From Chloroflexota bacterium (GTDB lineage Bacteria; Chloroflexota; Anaerolineae; Anaerolineales; Villigracilaceae): a DNA stretch of 64,000 nucleotides. This document shows positions 51,905-60,300 of the stretch, in pieces. The notes beneath the pieces were generated by a model. It saw only the letters and a program-made list of their open reading frames with translations. It was not told the origin of the DNA and did no database searches. Position numbers and translations under genes: made by a program. The stretch spans positions 173,411 to 237,410 of the forward strand of contig JACPYX010000021.1 of assembly GCA_016195815.1 (NCBI GenBank). Direction: 5' to 3'. Numbering within the stretch: position 1 is the stretch's first letter; every line of letters starts with the position of its first letter.

Positions 51905-53404
51905 CTATTCTTCTTTTCCGAGTTCCTGGCTAATCTCTTCAAATTGCGCCAAGGCGGACCGTAGATCCTCTGTGATTTCCATAGCCAGCACATCTGGATC
52001 GGGCAAGTTGGCGGAATCTTCCAACGACTCATCTCGGAGCCAGAAGATGTCGAGATTGACTTTATCGCGCGCAAGCAGTTCTTCGTAGGTGAAACTTCGC
52101 CAGCGGCCAGACTCATTTGACGGCGACCAAGTCGAAGTCCGTTCGAAGCGATTGTCGGCGTGGAAGCATTCCACAAATTCGTCAAGATTTCCGCGTGCCA
52201 GCGGATTCGTCTTGAGCGTGAAGTCAATGTTGGTGCGCAGATCATAGATCCAGAGTTGTTTCGTCCACGGGGTTTCGGAAGCAGGCTTGCGGTCAAAGAA
52301 GAGAACGTTGGCTTTGACTCCCTGAGCGTAGAAGATACCTGTCGGCAGTCTCAGAAGAGTGTGAACATCACATTCATGCAGAAGTTTGCGGCGTACAACT
52401 TCGCCGGCTCCGTCTTCAAAGAGTACATTATCCGGCACAACGACTGCGGCCTTGCCTGTCATGTTCAAGATGTTCTTGACGTGTTGGACAAAGTTGAGTT
52501 GCTTGTTGCTGGTAGATGTCCAGAAATCCTCACGGACTATGTTCTGTGATTCGCGCCTGATCTCACCTTCATCGGTCACAAAAGTGACGCTGGACTTCTT
52601 GCCAAAGGGCGGATTGGTTAGCACCATATCGAAGTATTCACCGGGATGCGATGCAAGACTATCAGCCACGTGTATAGGACTACGACCCGTCTCGGTGCCA
52701 TCGCCAAATGAGCCGATGCCATGCAAATATAAATTCATGACACATAGGCGAGCTGTATTATCCACGATCTCCCAACCATGCAAGGCCTGATGACGCAGGT
52801 GATCCCACTGGTCGCGATCAAGTGTGTTGTGCCCCGCGATGTAATCATGTGCGGCGAGCAGGAATCCGCCTGTGCCTGTGGCGGGATCGCAAATGGTCTT
52901 GCCTGGTTCGGGGCGCATGACATCCACAATCGCCTTGATCAGCGGACGCGGCGTGAAGTATTGACCTGCTCCGCTCTTGGTATCCTGCGCATTCTTTTCG
53001 AGCAGACCTTCGTAAATTTCGCCTTTGACGTCGATATCCAAGCCAATCCAGGTCTCACCGTCAATCAATTCGATCAAGCGGCGCAGCTTGGCGGGATCTT
53101 GGATTTTGTTTTGTGCCTTACGGAAGATGACCGGGATCAGCCCGGCACCTTGACCCAACCCAATGAGAATCTCGCGGTAATGGCTTTCGAGGTCATCCCC
53201 GTTGAGTCGTTGTAAGCTGGCCCAGTTGAACTTCTCTGGAATGCCAGTACGCTTACCAAGCATGGTGCTGGTTTCCTGATCCATCTTGAGGAACAGCAGA
53301 TAGGTAAGTTGCTCAACGTAATCGCCATAGGACATGCCATCGTCGCGCAGGACGTTGCAGTAGTTCCACAGGCGTTGGACGATGGTGGAGGATTGAGTAG
53401 ACAT
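51905..53404 (-). CDS. hsdM: Type I restriction-modification system methyltransferase subunit
   Basis: HsdM methylates adenine within the bipartite site recognised by HsdS. The 499-residue product has the AdoMet motif Asp-Pro-Ala-Thr-Gly-Thr-Gly-Gly-Phe-Leu and the catalytic Asn-Pro-Pro-Phe-Gly, with the usual N-terminal helical domain (Tyr-Val-Glu-Gln-Leu-Thr-Tyr-Leu-Leu-Phe-Leu-Lys-Met) and C-terminal Asp-Leu-Arg-Thr-Asn region. It is the last gene of hsdR-hsdS-hsdM and starts 23 bases after hsdS. Confidence 0.96.
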   Translation of the reverse strand: MSTQSSTIVQRLWNYCNVLRDDGMSYGDYVEQLTYLLFLKMDQETSTMLGKRTGIPEKFNWASLQRLNGDDLESHYREILIGLGQGAGLIPVIFRKAQNKIQDPAKLRRLIELIDGETWIGLDIDVKGEIYEGLLEKNAQDTKSGAGQYFTPRPLIKAIVDVMRPEPGKTICDPATGTGGFLLAAHDYIAGHNTLDRDQWDHLRHQALHGWEIVDNTARLCVMNLYLHGIGSFGDGTETGRSPIHVADSLASHPGEYFDMVLTNPPFGKKSSVTFVTDEGEIRRESQNIVREDFWTSTSNKQLNFVQHVKNILNMTGKAAVVVPDNVLFEDGAGEVVRRKLLHECDVHTLLRLPTGIFYAQGVKANVLFFDRKPASETPWTKQLWIYDLRTNIDFTLKTNPLARGNLDEFVECFHADNRFERTSTWSPSNESGRWRSFTYEELLARDKVNLDIFWLRDESLEDSANLPDPDVLAMEITEDLRSALAQFEEISQELGKEE

Positions 53405-53427
53405 GTATCAGGTTCCAAGTATCAAGT

Positions 53428-54708
53428 TTATAGTTTACCCTCAAACGCGGACCTCAGCACAGACTGCCTCAGCCTCCCCGCGCGGACCAGACCCGCATCC
53501 ACCGCGGACTCGACCTCCCCGACCACCGACAGCCGACGCTCGACCTCAGCCACGATCCGCCGTTGTTCGTCCAGCGGGGGAAGGGGAATTTGCAAAGATT
53601 TGATATCTTCAAAATTCAAACCTAATTTTGTTGCGCCATATTGTTTTTCTCGGAATTGTTTTTGACCAATTTCAGAAGCAAGTGTATATGCAACATACTC
53701 AACATAATTTGGATCATTCAATCGAACCAATCCGACATGTTGATTTATGTAAGCATTTCCCCAGCGCAAGGTATTCTCATCAACAATACCGATCATCCCA
53801 ACATCGGCAGTCATTGTGATCAGCAAATCTCTGGCTTGTAAACGAGTTCGGTTTGCTTCTGCGCCATCAGGCGCATTCACAAAAATTATTTTGGTCAAAT
53901 CAATAGTTTTGGATAGACGATTAAAATTACCAACTCTTACAAACAAGCTTCCTTCTTCTGTATAGTGTTTTGCCCAACCACGAGAACCACTCGTAAGATG
54001 TTTCGTCAATTCTCCAAGTGTTACCCATCGCCAATCTTCTGGCAATTCACCTTCATCAATTTCCAATTTACCATTCAACAATTTCCCAGTGACTGCCGCC
54101 TTGAGCACGGACGCCTTGTAGCGTTTCAATCCCGCGCGGACTCGCTCCAGAGCCGCCACGCCCGCCTCCAAATCGCTGAGCAATTCCTCAATTCGGCTCA
54201 CGATCCGCTCTTGCTCGGAAAGTGGAGGAAGCGGAATCTCCAAAGTTTCAAAGTCTGCAAATCGTAAATTGTTGATATTTATGCCCGATGATTTTTTGCG
54301 AATAAATTCTCGGTAATAAGGAGATTGAAAATAGTAAGCGCCAAACTTTGAATGGACATTGTTGTTGAAACGAAGACCACCACAAAAAGTACCGAATGAA
54401 CCTTGCCAATCATGTTCAAGTTGAGCAGTTTTGCCGACAAGATGTTTACTTCCGCTGGACATGCAAACTACAACGTCGCCTACTTTAAGAAATTGTTCAG
54501 GCTTTACATATTTTTCTGGAACAAATACCAGCTCATCATTGGTAATTAATTTATTGTCTTGAATGTTCGTTGCTCGCAAAATTGGCAGAAAACCATTCTT
54601 TGGTGTCTCTGTTGCATCGCCCTTTTTATACGAGACGCCGCGAATGAAATCTGCAATATCATTCACTGTAGTCAACTTCCAACTCTCTGGCAAGGTTCCA
54701 TTTACCAT
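53428..54708 (-). CDS. hsdS: Type I restriction-modification system specificity subunit
   Basis: The 426-residue protein has two target-recognition domains. Each is followed by a conserved helix region: Leu-Pro-Pro-Leu-Ser-Glu-Gln-Glu-Arg-Ile-Val near residue 155 and Leu-Pro-Pro-Leu-Asp-Glu-Gln-Arg-Arg-Ile-Val near 370, then long helices that act as a ruler between half-sites. Ser-Val-Leu-x-Ala-Ala-x-x-Gly-Lys-Leu ends both halves. The gene starts three bases after hsdR. Recognition domains evolve fast, so the DNA target cannot be predicted. Confidence 0.95.
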   Translation of the reverse strand: MVNGTLPESWKLTTVNDIADFIRGVSYKKGDATETPKNGFLPILRATNIQDNKLITNDELVFVPEKYVKPEQFLKVGDVVVCMSSGSKHLVGKTAQLEHDWQGSFGTFCGGLRFNNNVHSKFGAYYFQSPYYREFIRKKSSGININNLRFADFETLEIPLPPLSEQERIVSRIEELLSDLEAGVAALERVRAGLKRYKASVLKAAVTGKLLNGKLEIDEGELPEDWRWVTLGELTKHLTSGSRGWAKHYTEEGSLFVRVGNFNRLSKTIDLTKIIFVNAPDGAEANRTRLQARDLLITMTADVGMIGIVDENTLRWGNAYINQHVGLVRLNDPNYVEYVAYTLASEIGQKQFREKQYGATKLGLNFEDIKSLQIPLPPLDEQRRIVAEVERRLSVVGEVESAVDAGLVRAGRLRQSVLRSAFEGKL

Positions 54709-54711
54709 TAA

Positions 54712-57552
54712 CTATTCTCTACCACTCGCATTGTCAACATTAAGCCTTTCATTCAACTCATCCAACAACCCCTTCAATTGCGGACCAAACGTTCGCAAGG
54801 CGGCAACTTGTCCGCCGCGATTGAAGAACTCGCCGTAATTGAAATCCTCGGCATGGATTTCCAGATTGACTCCGATGTGCGTCGCCACCTGATCCAGCCA
54901 CCAGCGTTGTTCGGCTGTGAATGTTTTTCCTTCGGCTTGTTGCGACGCGAGCCATTCCGCATAACGTCTCTGCACGCGTTCGGGATACGGAACCAGTTCA
55001 TCGTCCAACTGCACGGCATGACGCACCAGCGAGACCAGATCCGTCAGCACGCGCCGCGACCCCGCCCCGCGCACGCGGTCACGCTCCAACTGGGCATACG
55101 CCCGCCACAACGCCTCCGTCGTCCAACTCCGCGGCGGCTGTTGCAAAGTCTCCGCCAACTTCTTCAACGCCTCAAACGTCAAGCGATTCTTTTCACCGCG
55201 AAGCCCGCTAAGACTTGCACTGAGCGCAGCCGAAGTGTCGCCAGGATTCTTTCCTCTTTCTTCTTTCTTCGCGTCCTTCGCACTCTTAGCGGTTCGATAA
55301 GGAATACTATAAATAATCTCCAACGCCGTGATCTCATCCTTATGCTCGGCGATATACTCCTCAAACGACCGCACCAGCAGCCGCGACGCCTCATCCGTGA
55401 ACCTCGCCTCGATCACCGCATCCTGGCTCACCTCGTCAATTGCCTGCTCATGCCGCGTCTGCATCTCCGTCAGCCGCGCCCGCAGTTCAGGGTTGCTCGC
55501 CAACGGTCGCACCGCCGCATCGATTAAAACATTTTGGGATTCCGCCTCCTGGATTTTATCCGGGTCAATGGCATCCAGCAGACGATTGGATAGGTCTGCC
55601 AACGACAGTCCGCCGCTTCTTTCCTTGACCTCAGCCTGCTCTGCCGTCCCCAAACTTTTAGCCAGTCTGACGAGTCTCCCCGCCAGCGAACTGAGCGTAT
55701 CTTCATCCGTCACGCCCATCGCCACCGACTCGAGCAACTGCTTGAGCGACGCGCTGCGTTTGCGTTCCAGTGTCTGCGGGTCGGCGAGTTCCGATTCCAC
55801 AATGCCCACCGCATCGATCAACACGAAGCGATCCTTCGTCTTCGCATCCGATGTCACGTTCTGCAATTCGGTCTGGCTGACGACGCGCGTGCCGCGTCCC
55901 AGCATCTGCTCGAACAACAAGCGGCTCTTCACCGCCCGCATGAACAACAGCACTTCGAGCGGCTTGATGTCTGTGCCTGTGGCGATCATGTCCACGGTCA
56001 CAGCAATGCGCGGAAAATAACTGTTGCGGAAGTCGCTGATCAAATCTTCGGGCTTCCTGCCCGTCGAACGATACGTGATCTTCTGGCAAAACTCATCGCC
56101 TCTGCCGAATTCTTCTCGAACGATTCTTACAATATCTTCCGCGTGGCTGTCATCTTTTGCAAAGATCAGCGTCTTCGGCACGATCTCGCGGTCGGGGAAC
56201 ATCTCGGTGAACAGTTTGTCGCGATAGGTTCGGAGCACAGTCCGAATCTGGTCAACGGAAACAACTTCACGGTCAAGTTGACGCGGGTCGTATTCGAAAT
56301 CCTCATCCAGTTTTTCCCAGCGTTCGGCGCGCGTCATGCGTTCGCGCTTGCCGATATAGAATCCAGCCTCGACGTTACTGCCCTGCTCCGAGATCTGCGT
56401 GCGAATGCGATAGACCTCGCCCTGCACATTCACGCCGTCGGCAATCGCCCGCAAGCGTGGATATTCCATCACCAGATTTTTCTTGAAGAAGCCGAAGGTC
56501 TGCTTCGAAGGCGTGGCGGTCAGCCCGATCAGGAAGGCATCGAAATATTCGAGCACGCCGCGCCACAAATTGTAGATCGAGCGATGGCACTCATCCACCA
56601 CGATAAAATCGTAATACTCGATGGGGAAGTTCGGGTTATAGCGGATCTCTTTCGGCGGCTGGGCATCGAGCGCCGCGCCCATCTCGAACAGCGACCCCTC
56701 TTCATTCGCCGCATCGAACTCAGGCTCGCCGCTCAGCATCGAATACAAACGCTGAATGGATGTGATATGCACCTTGCTGACCGAATCGAGCACGTTGCTC
56801 TGCAAATGCTGGACGTTGTACAACTCAGTAAACTTGCGTCCATCGTCGGGCGTGAGATACTGGTCGAATTCCTTGAACGCCTGCCGACCGAGATTATTGC
56901 GATCCACCAAAAACAAGACCCGCTTCGCCTTGGCATGTTTGATCAACCGATAGACAAAACTCACCGCCGTAAACGTCTTCCCCGACCCTGTCGCCATCTG
57001 AATCAACGCCCGCGGACGATTCTCCGCCAACGATTTCTCCAGATTATTGATCGCCTCAACCTGCGTGCCCCATAATCCAGTGGTGATGAGTGGAAATTGT
57101 TTCGGCATATTTCGTAACCGAGCGCGAAGCGTATCCCCATCAATAAGCAAATCTGCTAACTCTTCGGGACGATGAAACGTAAACACTCTCCGTGAGCGCG
57201 GCTCAGGGTCACGCTCATCACGGAAGAACGTCTCCACGCCCGTGCTTTCATACAAAAACGGCAACGGCAGAGTCACATGCGGAATGTTTGCTGGTAATCC
57301 AATAGAATACTTCGCAGCCTGGTCCGCCACCCCCGAAAGCGTCACACCCTCAGGCTTCGCCTCCACCACCCCCACGGCTTTGCGATCCACGAACAAAAGA
57401 TAATCTGCCTCACCAGTAGACAGCGGAAATTCCCGTACTGCAACCCCGCGGCCAGCATATAAATTCATTTCACCGCGCGATTGGACAATCCAACCGCAGG
57501 CGGTCAGTTGCTTGTCAATGTTGATGCGGGCGAGTTCTTCAGGTGTGGGCAT
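54712..57552 (-). CDS. hsdR: Type I restriction enzyme R subunit with an in-frame repeat insert
   Basis: HsdR is the ATP-driven translocase and endonuclease of the system. The 946-residue product has an N-terminal nuclease domain (Glu-Ala-Asp-Tyr-Leu-Leu-Phe and Val-Glu-Ala-Lys near residues 45-70), Walker A Met-Ala-Thr-Gly-Ser-Gly-Lys-Thr, motif II Asp-Glu-Cys-His, Leu-Thr-Ala-Thr-Pro and motif VI Met-Leu-Gly-Arg-Gly-Thr-Arg. It is of the EcoEI-like type. Residues about 753-789 are a Lys/Ala/Ser-rich segment translated from a dispersed palindromic repeat. The ATG at 57552 is preferred over upstream in-frame starts that lie in the WD40 relic. Confidence 0.95.
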   Translation of the reverse strand: MPTPEELARINIDKQLTACGWIVQSRGEMNLYAGRGVAVREFPLSTGEADYLLFVDRKAVGVVEAKPEGVTLSGVADQAAKYSIGLPANIPHVTLPLPFLYESTGVETFFRDERDPEPRSRRVFTFHRPEELADLLIDGDTLRARLRNMPKQFPLITTGLWGTQVEAINNLEKSLAENRPRALIQMATGSGKTFTAVSFVYRLIKHAKAKRVLFLVDRNNLGRQAFKEFDQYLTPDDGRKFTELYNVQHLQSNVLDSVSKVHITSIQRLYSMLSGEPEFDAANEEGSLFEMGAALDAQPPKEIRYNPNFPIEYYDFIVVDECHRSIYNLWRGVLEYFDAFLIGLTATPSKQTFGFFKKNLVMEYPRLRAIADGVNVQGEVYRIRTQISEQGSNVEAGFYIGKRERMTRAERWEKLDEDFEYDPRQLDREVVSVDQIRTVLRTYRDKLFTEMFPDREIVPKTLIFAKDDSHAEDIVRIVREEFGRGDEFCQKITYRSTGRKPEDLISDFRNSYFPRIAVTVDMIATGTDIKPLEVLLFMRAVKSRLLFEQMLGRGTRVVSQTELQNVTSDAKTKDRFVLIDAVGIVESELADPQTLERKRSASLKQLLESVAMGVTDEDTLSSLAGRLVRLAKSLGTAEQAEVKERSGGLSLADLSNRLLDAIDPDKIQEAESQNVLIDAAVRPLASNPELRARLTEMQTRHEQAIDEVSQDAVIEARFTDEASRLLVRSFEEYIAEHKDEITALEIIYSIPYRTAKSAKDAKKEERGKNPGDTSAALSASLSGLRGEKNRLTFEALKKLAETLQQPPRSWTTEALWRAYAQLERDRVRGAGSRRVLTDLVSLVRHAVQLDDELVPYPERVQRRYAEWLASQQAEGKTFTAEQRWWLDQVATHIGVNLEIHAEDFNYGEFFNRGGQVAALRTFGPQLKGLLDELNERLNVDNASGRE
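55191..55296. repeat. AACCGCTAAGAG-family repeat, with a nested second repeat, in frame inside hsdR
   Basis: Outer words CACCGCGAAGCCCGCTAAGA and CTTCGCACTCTTAGCGGTT match the repeat upstream of trpE. Nested within is CACTGAGCGCAGCCGAAGTG, a different dispersed repeat type. The combined DNA is translated without a stop as about 36 residues. Confidence 0.82.
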
Positions 57553-57556
57553 GAGG

Positions 57557-58446
57557 TCAAGGGGTTGGTGTAATTGTAATCTCTGGTTCGATGGGAAGGT
57601 TAGGACAAACCGCCTGAAAAGGCAACGCATCACCAATATATTGCTCCCATTCAGCGCGGGTGAGGTTGCGAGTTGCACGCGAACAAGCTTCGGCAATCAA
57701 ATCATCAGGACGCCATATCCACATGCGGACAGTCCCATCCTCACTGGCCGACATTATACTCTCCACTCGCACTGAAAGCAGCGTAGACTACCTTACCATT
57801 ATGGGTAGAGCGGGCGACTTCCCGACCCGTCTCTGCTTCCCACACTCGGACACTACATTGGATACAAGACCCGTATGTAGAGTCGAACTTTTCACAACCA
57901 CCTGATACTACATAGTCTGATATCCAACATTAGTTAATTGTTGTTCAACTTCTTGCAATTCTTTTCCTCGCAAAAGTCGGCTGTTATCTTTTTTCTGTTC
58001 CCATTTCAGCGCCTTTACTTGTAATTCTGTATGATATTTCAGCCATTCATAATCCGTGTGAATGGTCTTGCGCGTTTCTTCAATTGCTTTGTTGAAATCA
58101 TCCTGTCCCTCTCGGCAGAAAATCCAGTTGCGTTTTGAGATTTCGGGGTGAATATTTTTGGGGTCAACGATGGGGAGAATCCGCTTACCGTTCTTGACCG
58201 CATGTGTAATCTCCTTGTTGCACATCTGCGAGGCAACAGAATCTGGGCTGATCAAAAACAGGAAGCATCCGCTTCTTCAATGCCACGATAGATTTCCTGC
58301 TCCCAGTCTTCGCCTTTGGGGATGCTTTTCCAGTCGATCCAGGTGTCAAGATTGTCGGTTGCCAACGCGTCAACGATCTTCTCAGCGAAATCAATGTCTT
58401 TGCGCGAGTAAGAGATGAAGATATGGGACATACGAGACCCTGCCAT
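57557..58446 (-). pseudogene. TIR-WD40 protein relic (frameshifts and internal deletion)
   Basis: Reading on the minus strand, 58446-58252 encodes a TIR start (Ser-His-Ile-Phe-Ile-Ser-Tyr-Ser-Arg-Lys-Asp, then Trp-Glu-Gln-Glu-Ile). A one-base loss near 58262 shifts to the frame 58255-57908 (Phe-Leu-Phe-Leu-Ile-Ser-Pro-Asp-Ser-Val-Ala-Ser onward, with Arg-Leu-Leu-Arg-Gly-Lys-Glu-Leu at its end). After a stop, 57900-57770 carries Val-Trp-Glu-Ala-Glu-Thr-Gly-Arg-Glu-Val-Ala and Ala-Ala-Phe-Ser-Ala-Ser-Gly. A further shift leads to 57772-57557 with Ser-Ala-Ser-Glu-Asp-Gly-Thr-Val-Arg-Met-Trp, the last WD40 blade. Most WD40 repeats are deleted. Such proteins are large sensors in intact form, and this copy is dead. 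Confidence 0.85.
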
Positions 58447-58682
58447 GATGATAAAACATTGTTGTTCTTGGAGCGTAAAACAGCGCCGAGAGGAGGTTGA
58501 GATCGGCCCCTACTCTCATACTAGAATTATTGTACAGGAGAAAAGGAGAAAGCAAAAGCCCTATTATACGAAGGCTTTTTCCCACGCTAATGGTAAAAAA
58601 TCAAATCATTATTATGCTATTCTGGCGTAATATATTCGCACAAGAAGGGTTACATGTAACCTTCCGATTTAATCCGGATTGA
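58447..58682. promoter_or_regulatory. Intergenic region with terminator-like hairpin and two palindromes
   Basis: No gene is seen. AAAAGCC (58554-58560) and GGCTTTTT (58573-58580) form a weak hairpin with T residues on both sides. GGTTACATGTAACC (58649-58662) is a perfect 14-base palindrome and AATCCGGATT (58671-58680) a perfect 10-base one. Both lie just upstream of the plus-strand SPFH cassette and could be regulator sites. Confidence 0.5.
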
Positions 58683-58844
58683 GTGATATTTATCCCTATT
58701 TTGGCCTCTTTTTGTCTTAATCGTTGCACAATACTTGAAAATGAAATAACACAAGCATATACTGATTTTGATAACTGTGGGCGCGATACATTCAAGGCCT
58801 GTCCAAAATTTCTTGGCAGCACAAAGATTGGTCTCTTCCAATGA
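58683..58844 (+). CDS. Possible 53-residue ORF coupled to the SPFH gene
   Basis: A GTG-started frame of 53 codons follows a stop and ends with TGA overlapping the ATG of the next gene by 4 bases (ATGA). The product starts with a short hydrophobic stretch ending Leu-Ala-Ser-Phe-Cys and has four more Cys residues. No family is recognised and the ribosome site is poor. It could be a real small protein that couples translation of the SPFH gene, which itself has no clear ribosome site, or the tail of a decayed gene. Confidence 0.35.
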   Translation: MIFIPILASFCLNRCTILENEITQAYTDFDNCGRDTFKACPKFLGSTKIGLFQ

Positions 58845-60295
58845 ACATAATTCAATTCGTCTTACAGAATTTAAGCCTTGTTCTCCTTGGGGGAACAGTA
58901 TTATTTTTGATAATGGGCCTCATATGGGTGTTTTTATTAACCCATGAAGACAGTGGATTTAGAGGGGTAATAACTTATCTGGGTCATGTGCTTGTCGTTG
59001 TTTTGGGATGGAGTTTGGGAGGATGGTTGGGTATTCTTCTGATCTCCCTGCCCATCTTGATTTTTTATTATTACCTTTCCTTTCATCTTGCTATGGTTGT
59101 AGTTCCGATTTCTGATCCCGATAATATACGGGAGTGGTGGCAACGATTTTTAATATTTGTTCGGTATCAGTGGGGAGTCCAGTATCCGCAGTGGATGGTA
59201 ACAGATAGTTTGGGGCAAAACATCGAAAAGCGCATCCCCGGCAACCAGTTCGGATCCTTTCCTCCTGGCCTAATCTGGGCTCGCTCCCATCAGGTAGTTG
59301 GCCTTACAACCGGAATGACTTTCTCAAGAGTTCCTGATCCTGGCAATGTTTTTACTGGTCCGTACGAAAGTCCCTTGGCAGTCGTGGATTTGAGGACACA
59401 ATTGAGAACTTCCTGGATTGAGGCGATATCCAGTGATGGGATACCATTTCGGGCGTTGTTATTCGCCGCTTTTCGAGTGGATAAAGAGATATGGGATCGA
59501 GATCTTTACCATAAATTGCTGAGACGAAATCCTTTGCTTGAAAATGCCCAGCGGCCAGACTTCACAAAAGGCAATTATTCGTTCTCGAGATCAAGGATGC
59601 GGGCGTTATTCAGCACCATTGGTGTGGGCTCTCATATGCATGAGCATGAAGATGCCAGAATAGCCAAATGGGATGAGAGGGTGCTTTTTCAGATTGAGAA
59701 GACAGCACGCGAGGTGCTCTCGCAACGCCGGATAGATGAACTCTGGCAGCCAAAAATAGATCGGGAGGGGGCCAGCGCGATGGATGAAATTGCGCTGGAG
59801 ATAAAAGAAGGTTGTGCTAATGAACTTCGGCAACGCGGAGTTCTTTTGCATGCCAGCAGAATCGTGAATCTTGAATTCCAGGGAAAGAAAGTATCCGATG
59901 AAGGTGAAAAAGGGAATGCCGGTGCGGTTGAAACGCATTTGATACCAGGCAATATTCAGGATGATCATCAGATTGAGCAAAAACAAATTCTGGCTTGGAG
60001 TGCTGACTGGCAGCGGGAGGCAGCACAAACCCGTGCAGAAGGTAAGGCACATGCTGACTTGTTAACGCAGGAAGCGCGTGCATATGCTTATACAAATCTA
60101 CTGACCGCTTTTGCGGAGGGGCTGGAAGAAGCTCGCTTACTTGATCCTAAGCTACCCCGGTATGTAATCGCCGTACGTTTCATCGGCGCCTTGGAGAAAC
60201 TGATGGGGCAGTCGGATGCACAGGGGGTGAGTGATGTACATGACTCATTGGATCAACTTAAGAAAATGATCCCTTGGGTGGCAGATGGAGATTAG
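58841..60295 (+). CDS. Membrane protein with SPFH/Band 7-like domain (first)
   Basis: The 484-residue product has three N-terminal hydrophobic segments within residues 8-90. A domain of about 240 residues (130-370) resembles SPFH/stomatin proteins in having Ala-Val-Val-Asp-Leu-Arg-Thr-Gln-Leu followed by Ser-Ser-Asp-Gly-Ile-Pro-Phe-Arg-Ala strands. A helical Ala/Gln/Glu-rich tail (375-430) is of the kind that drives SPFH oligomers. It should form a membrane ring or scaffold. The next gene encodes a second, distinct SPFH-like protein, whose start lies just after this stop. Similarity is by pattern, so the exact subfamily is open. Confidence 0.7.
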   Translation: MNIIQFVLQNLSLVLLGGTVLFLIMGLIWVFLLTHEDSGFRGVITYLGHVLVVVLGWSLGGWLGILLISLPILIFYYYLSFHLAMVVVPISDPDNIREWWQRFLIFVRYQWGVQYPQWMVTDSLGQNIEKRIPGNQFGSFPPGLIWARSHQVVGLTTGMTFSRVPDPGNVFTGPYESPLAVVDLRTQLRTSWIEAISSDGIPFRALLFAAFRVDKEIWDRDLYHKLLRRNPLLENAQRPDFTKGNYSFSRSRMRALFSTIGVGSHMHEHEDARIAKWDERVLFQIEKTAREVLSQRRIDELWQPKIDREGASAMDEIALEIKEGCANELRQRGVLLHASRIVNLEFQGKKVSDEGEKGNAGAVETHLIPGNIQDDHQIEQKQILAWSADWQREAAQTRAEGKAHADLLTQEARAYAYTNLLTAFAEGLEEARLLDPKLPRYVIAVRFIGALEKLMGQSDAQGVSDVHDSLDQLKKMIPWVADGD

Positions 60296-60300
60296 CGATC

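Noticed and set aside
56143..57075. 310-codon plus-strand frame opposite hsdR
   Set aside because: Antisense shadow of the motor domain of hsdR, with no ribosome site and no domain.
57908..58255. Treating the second TIR frame as an independent gene
   Set aside because: It lacks its own start context and continues the TIR domain of the upstream frame after a one-base shift, so it is part of a pseudogene.
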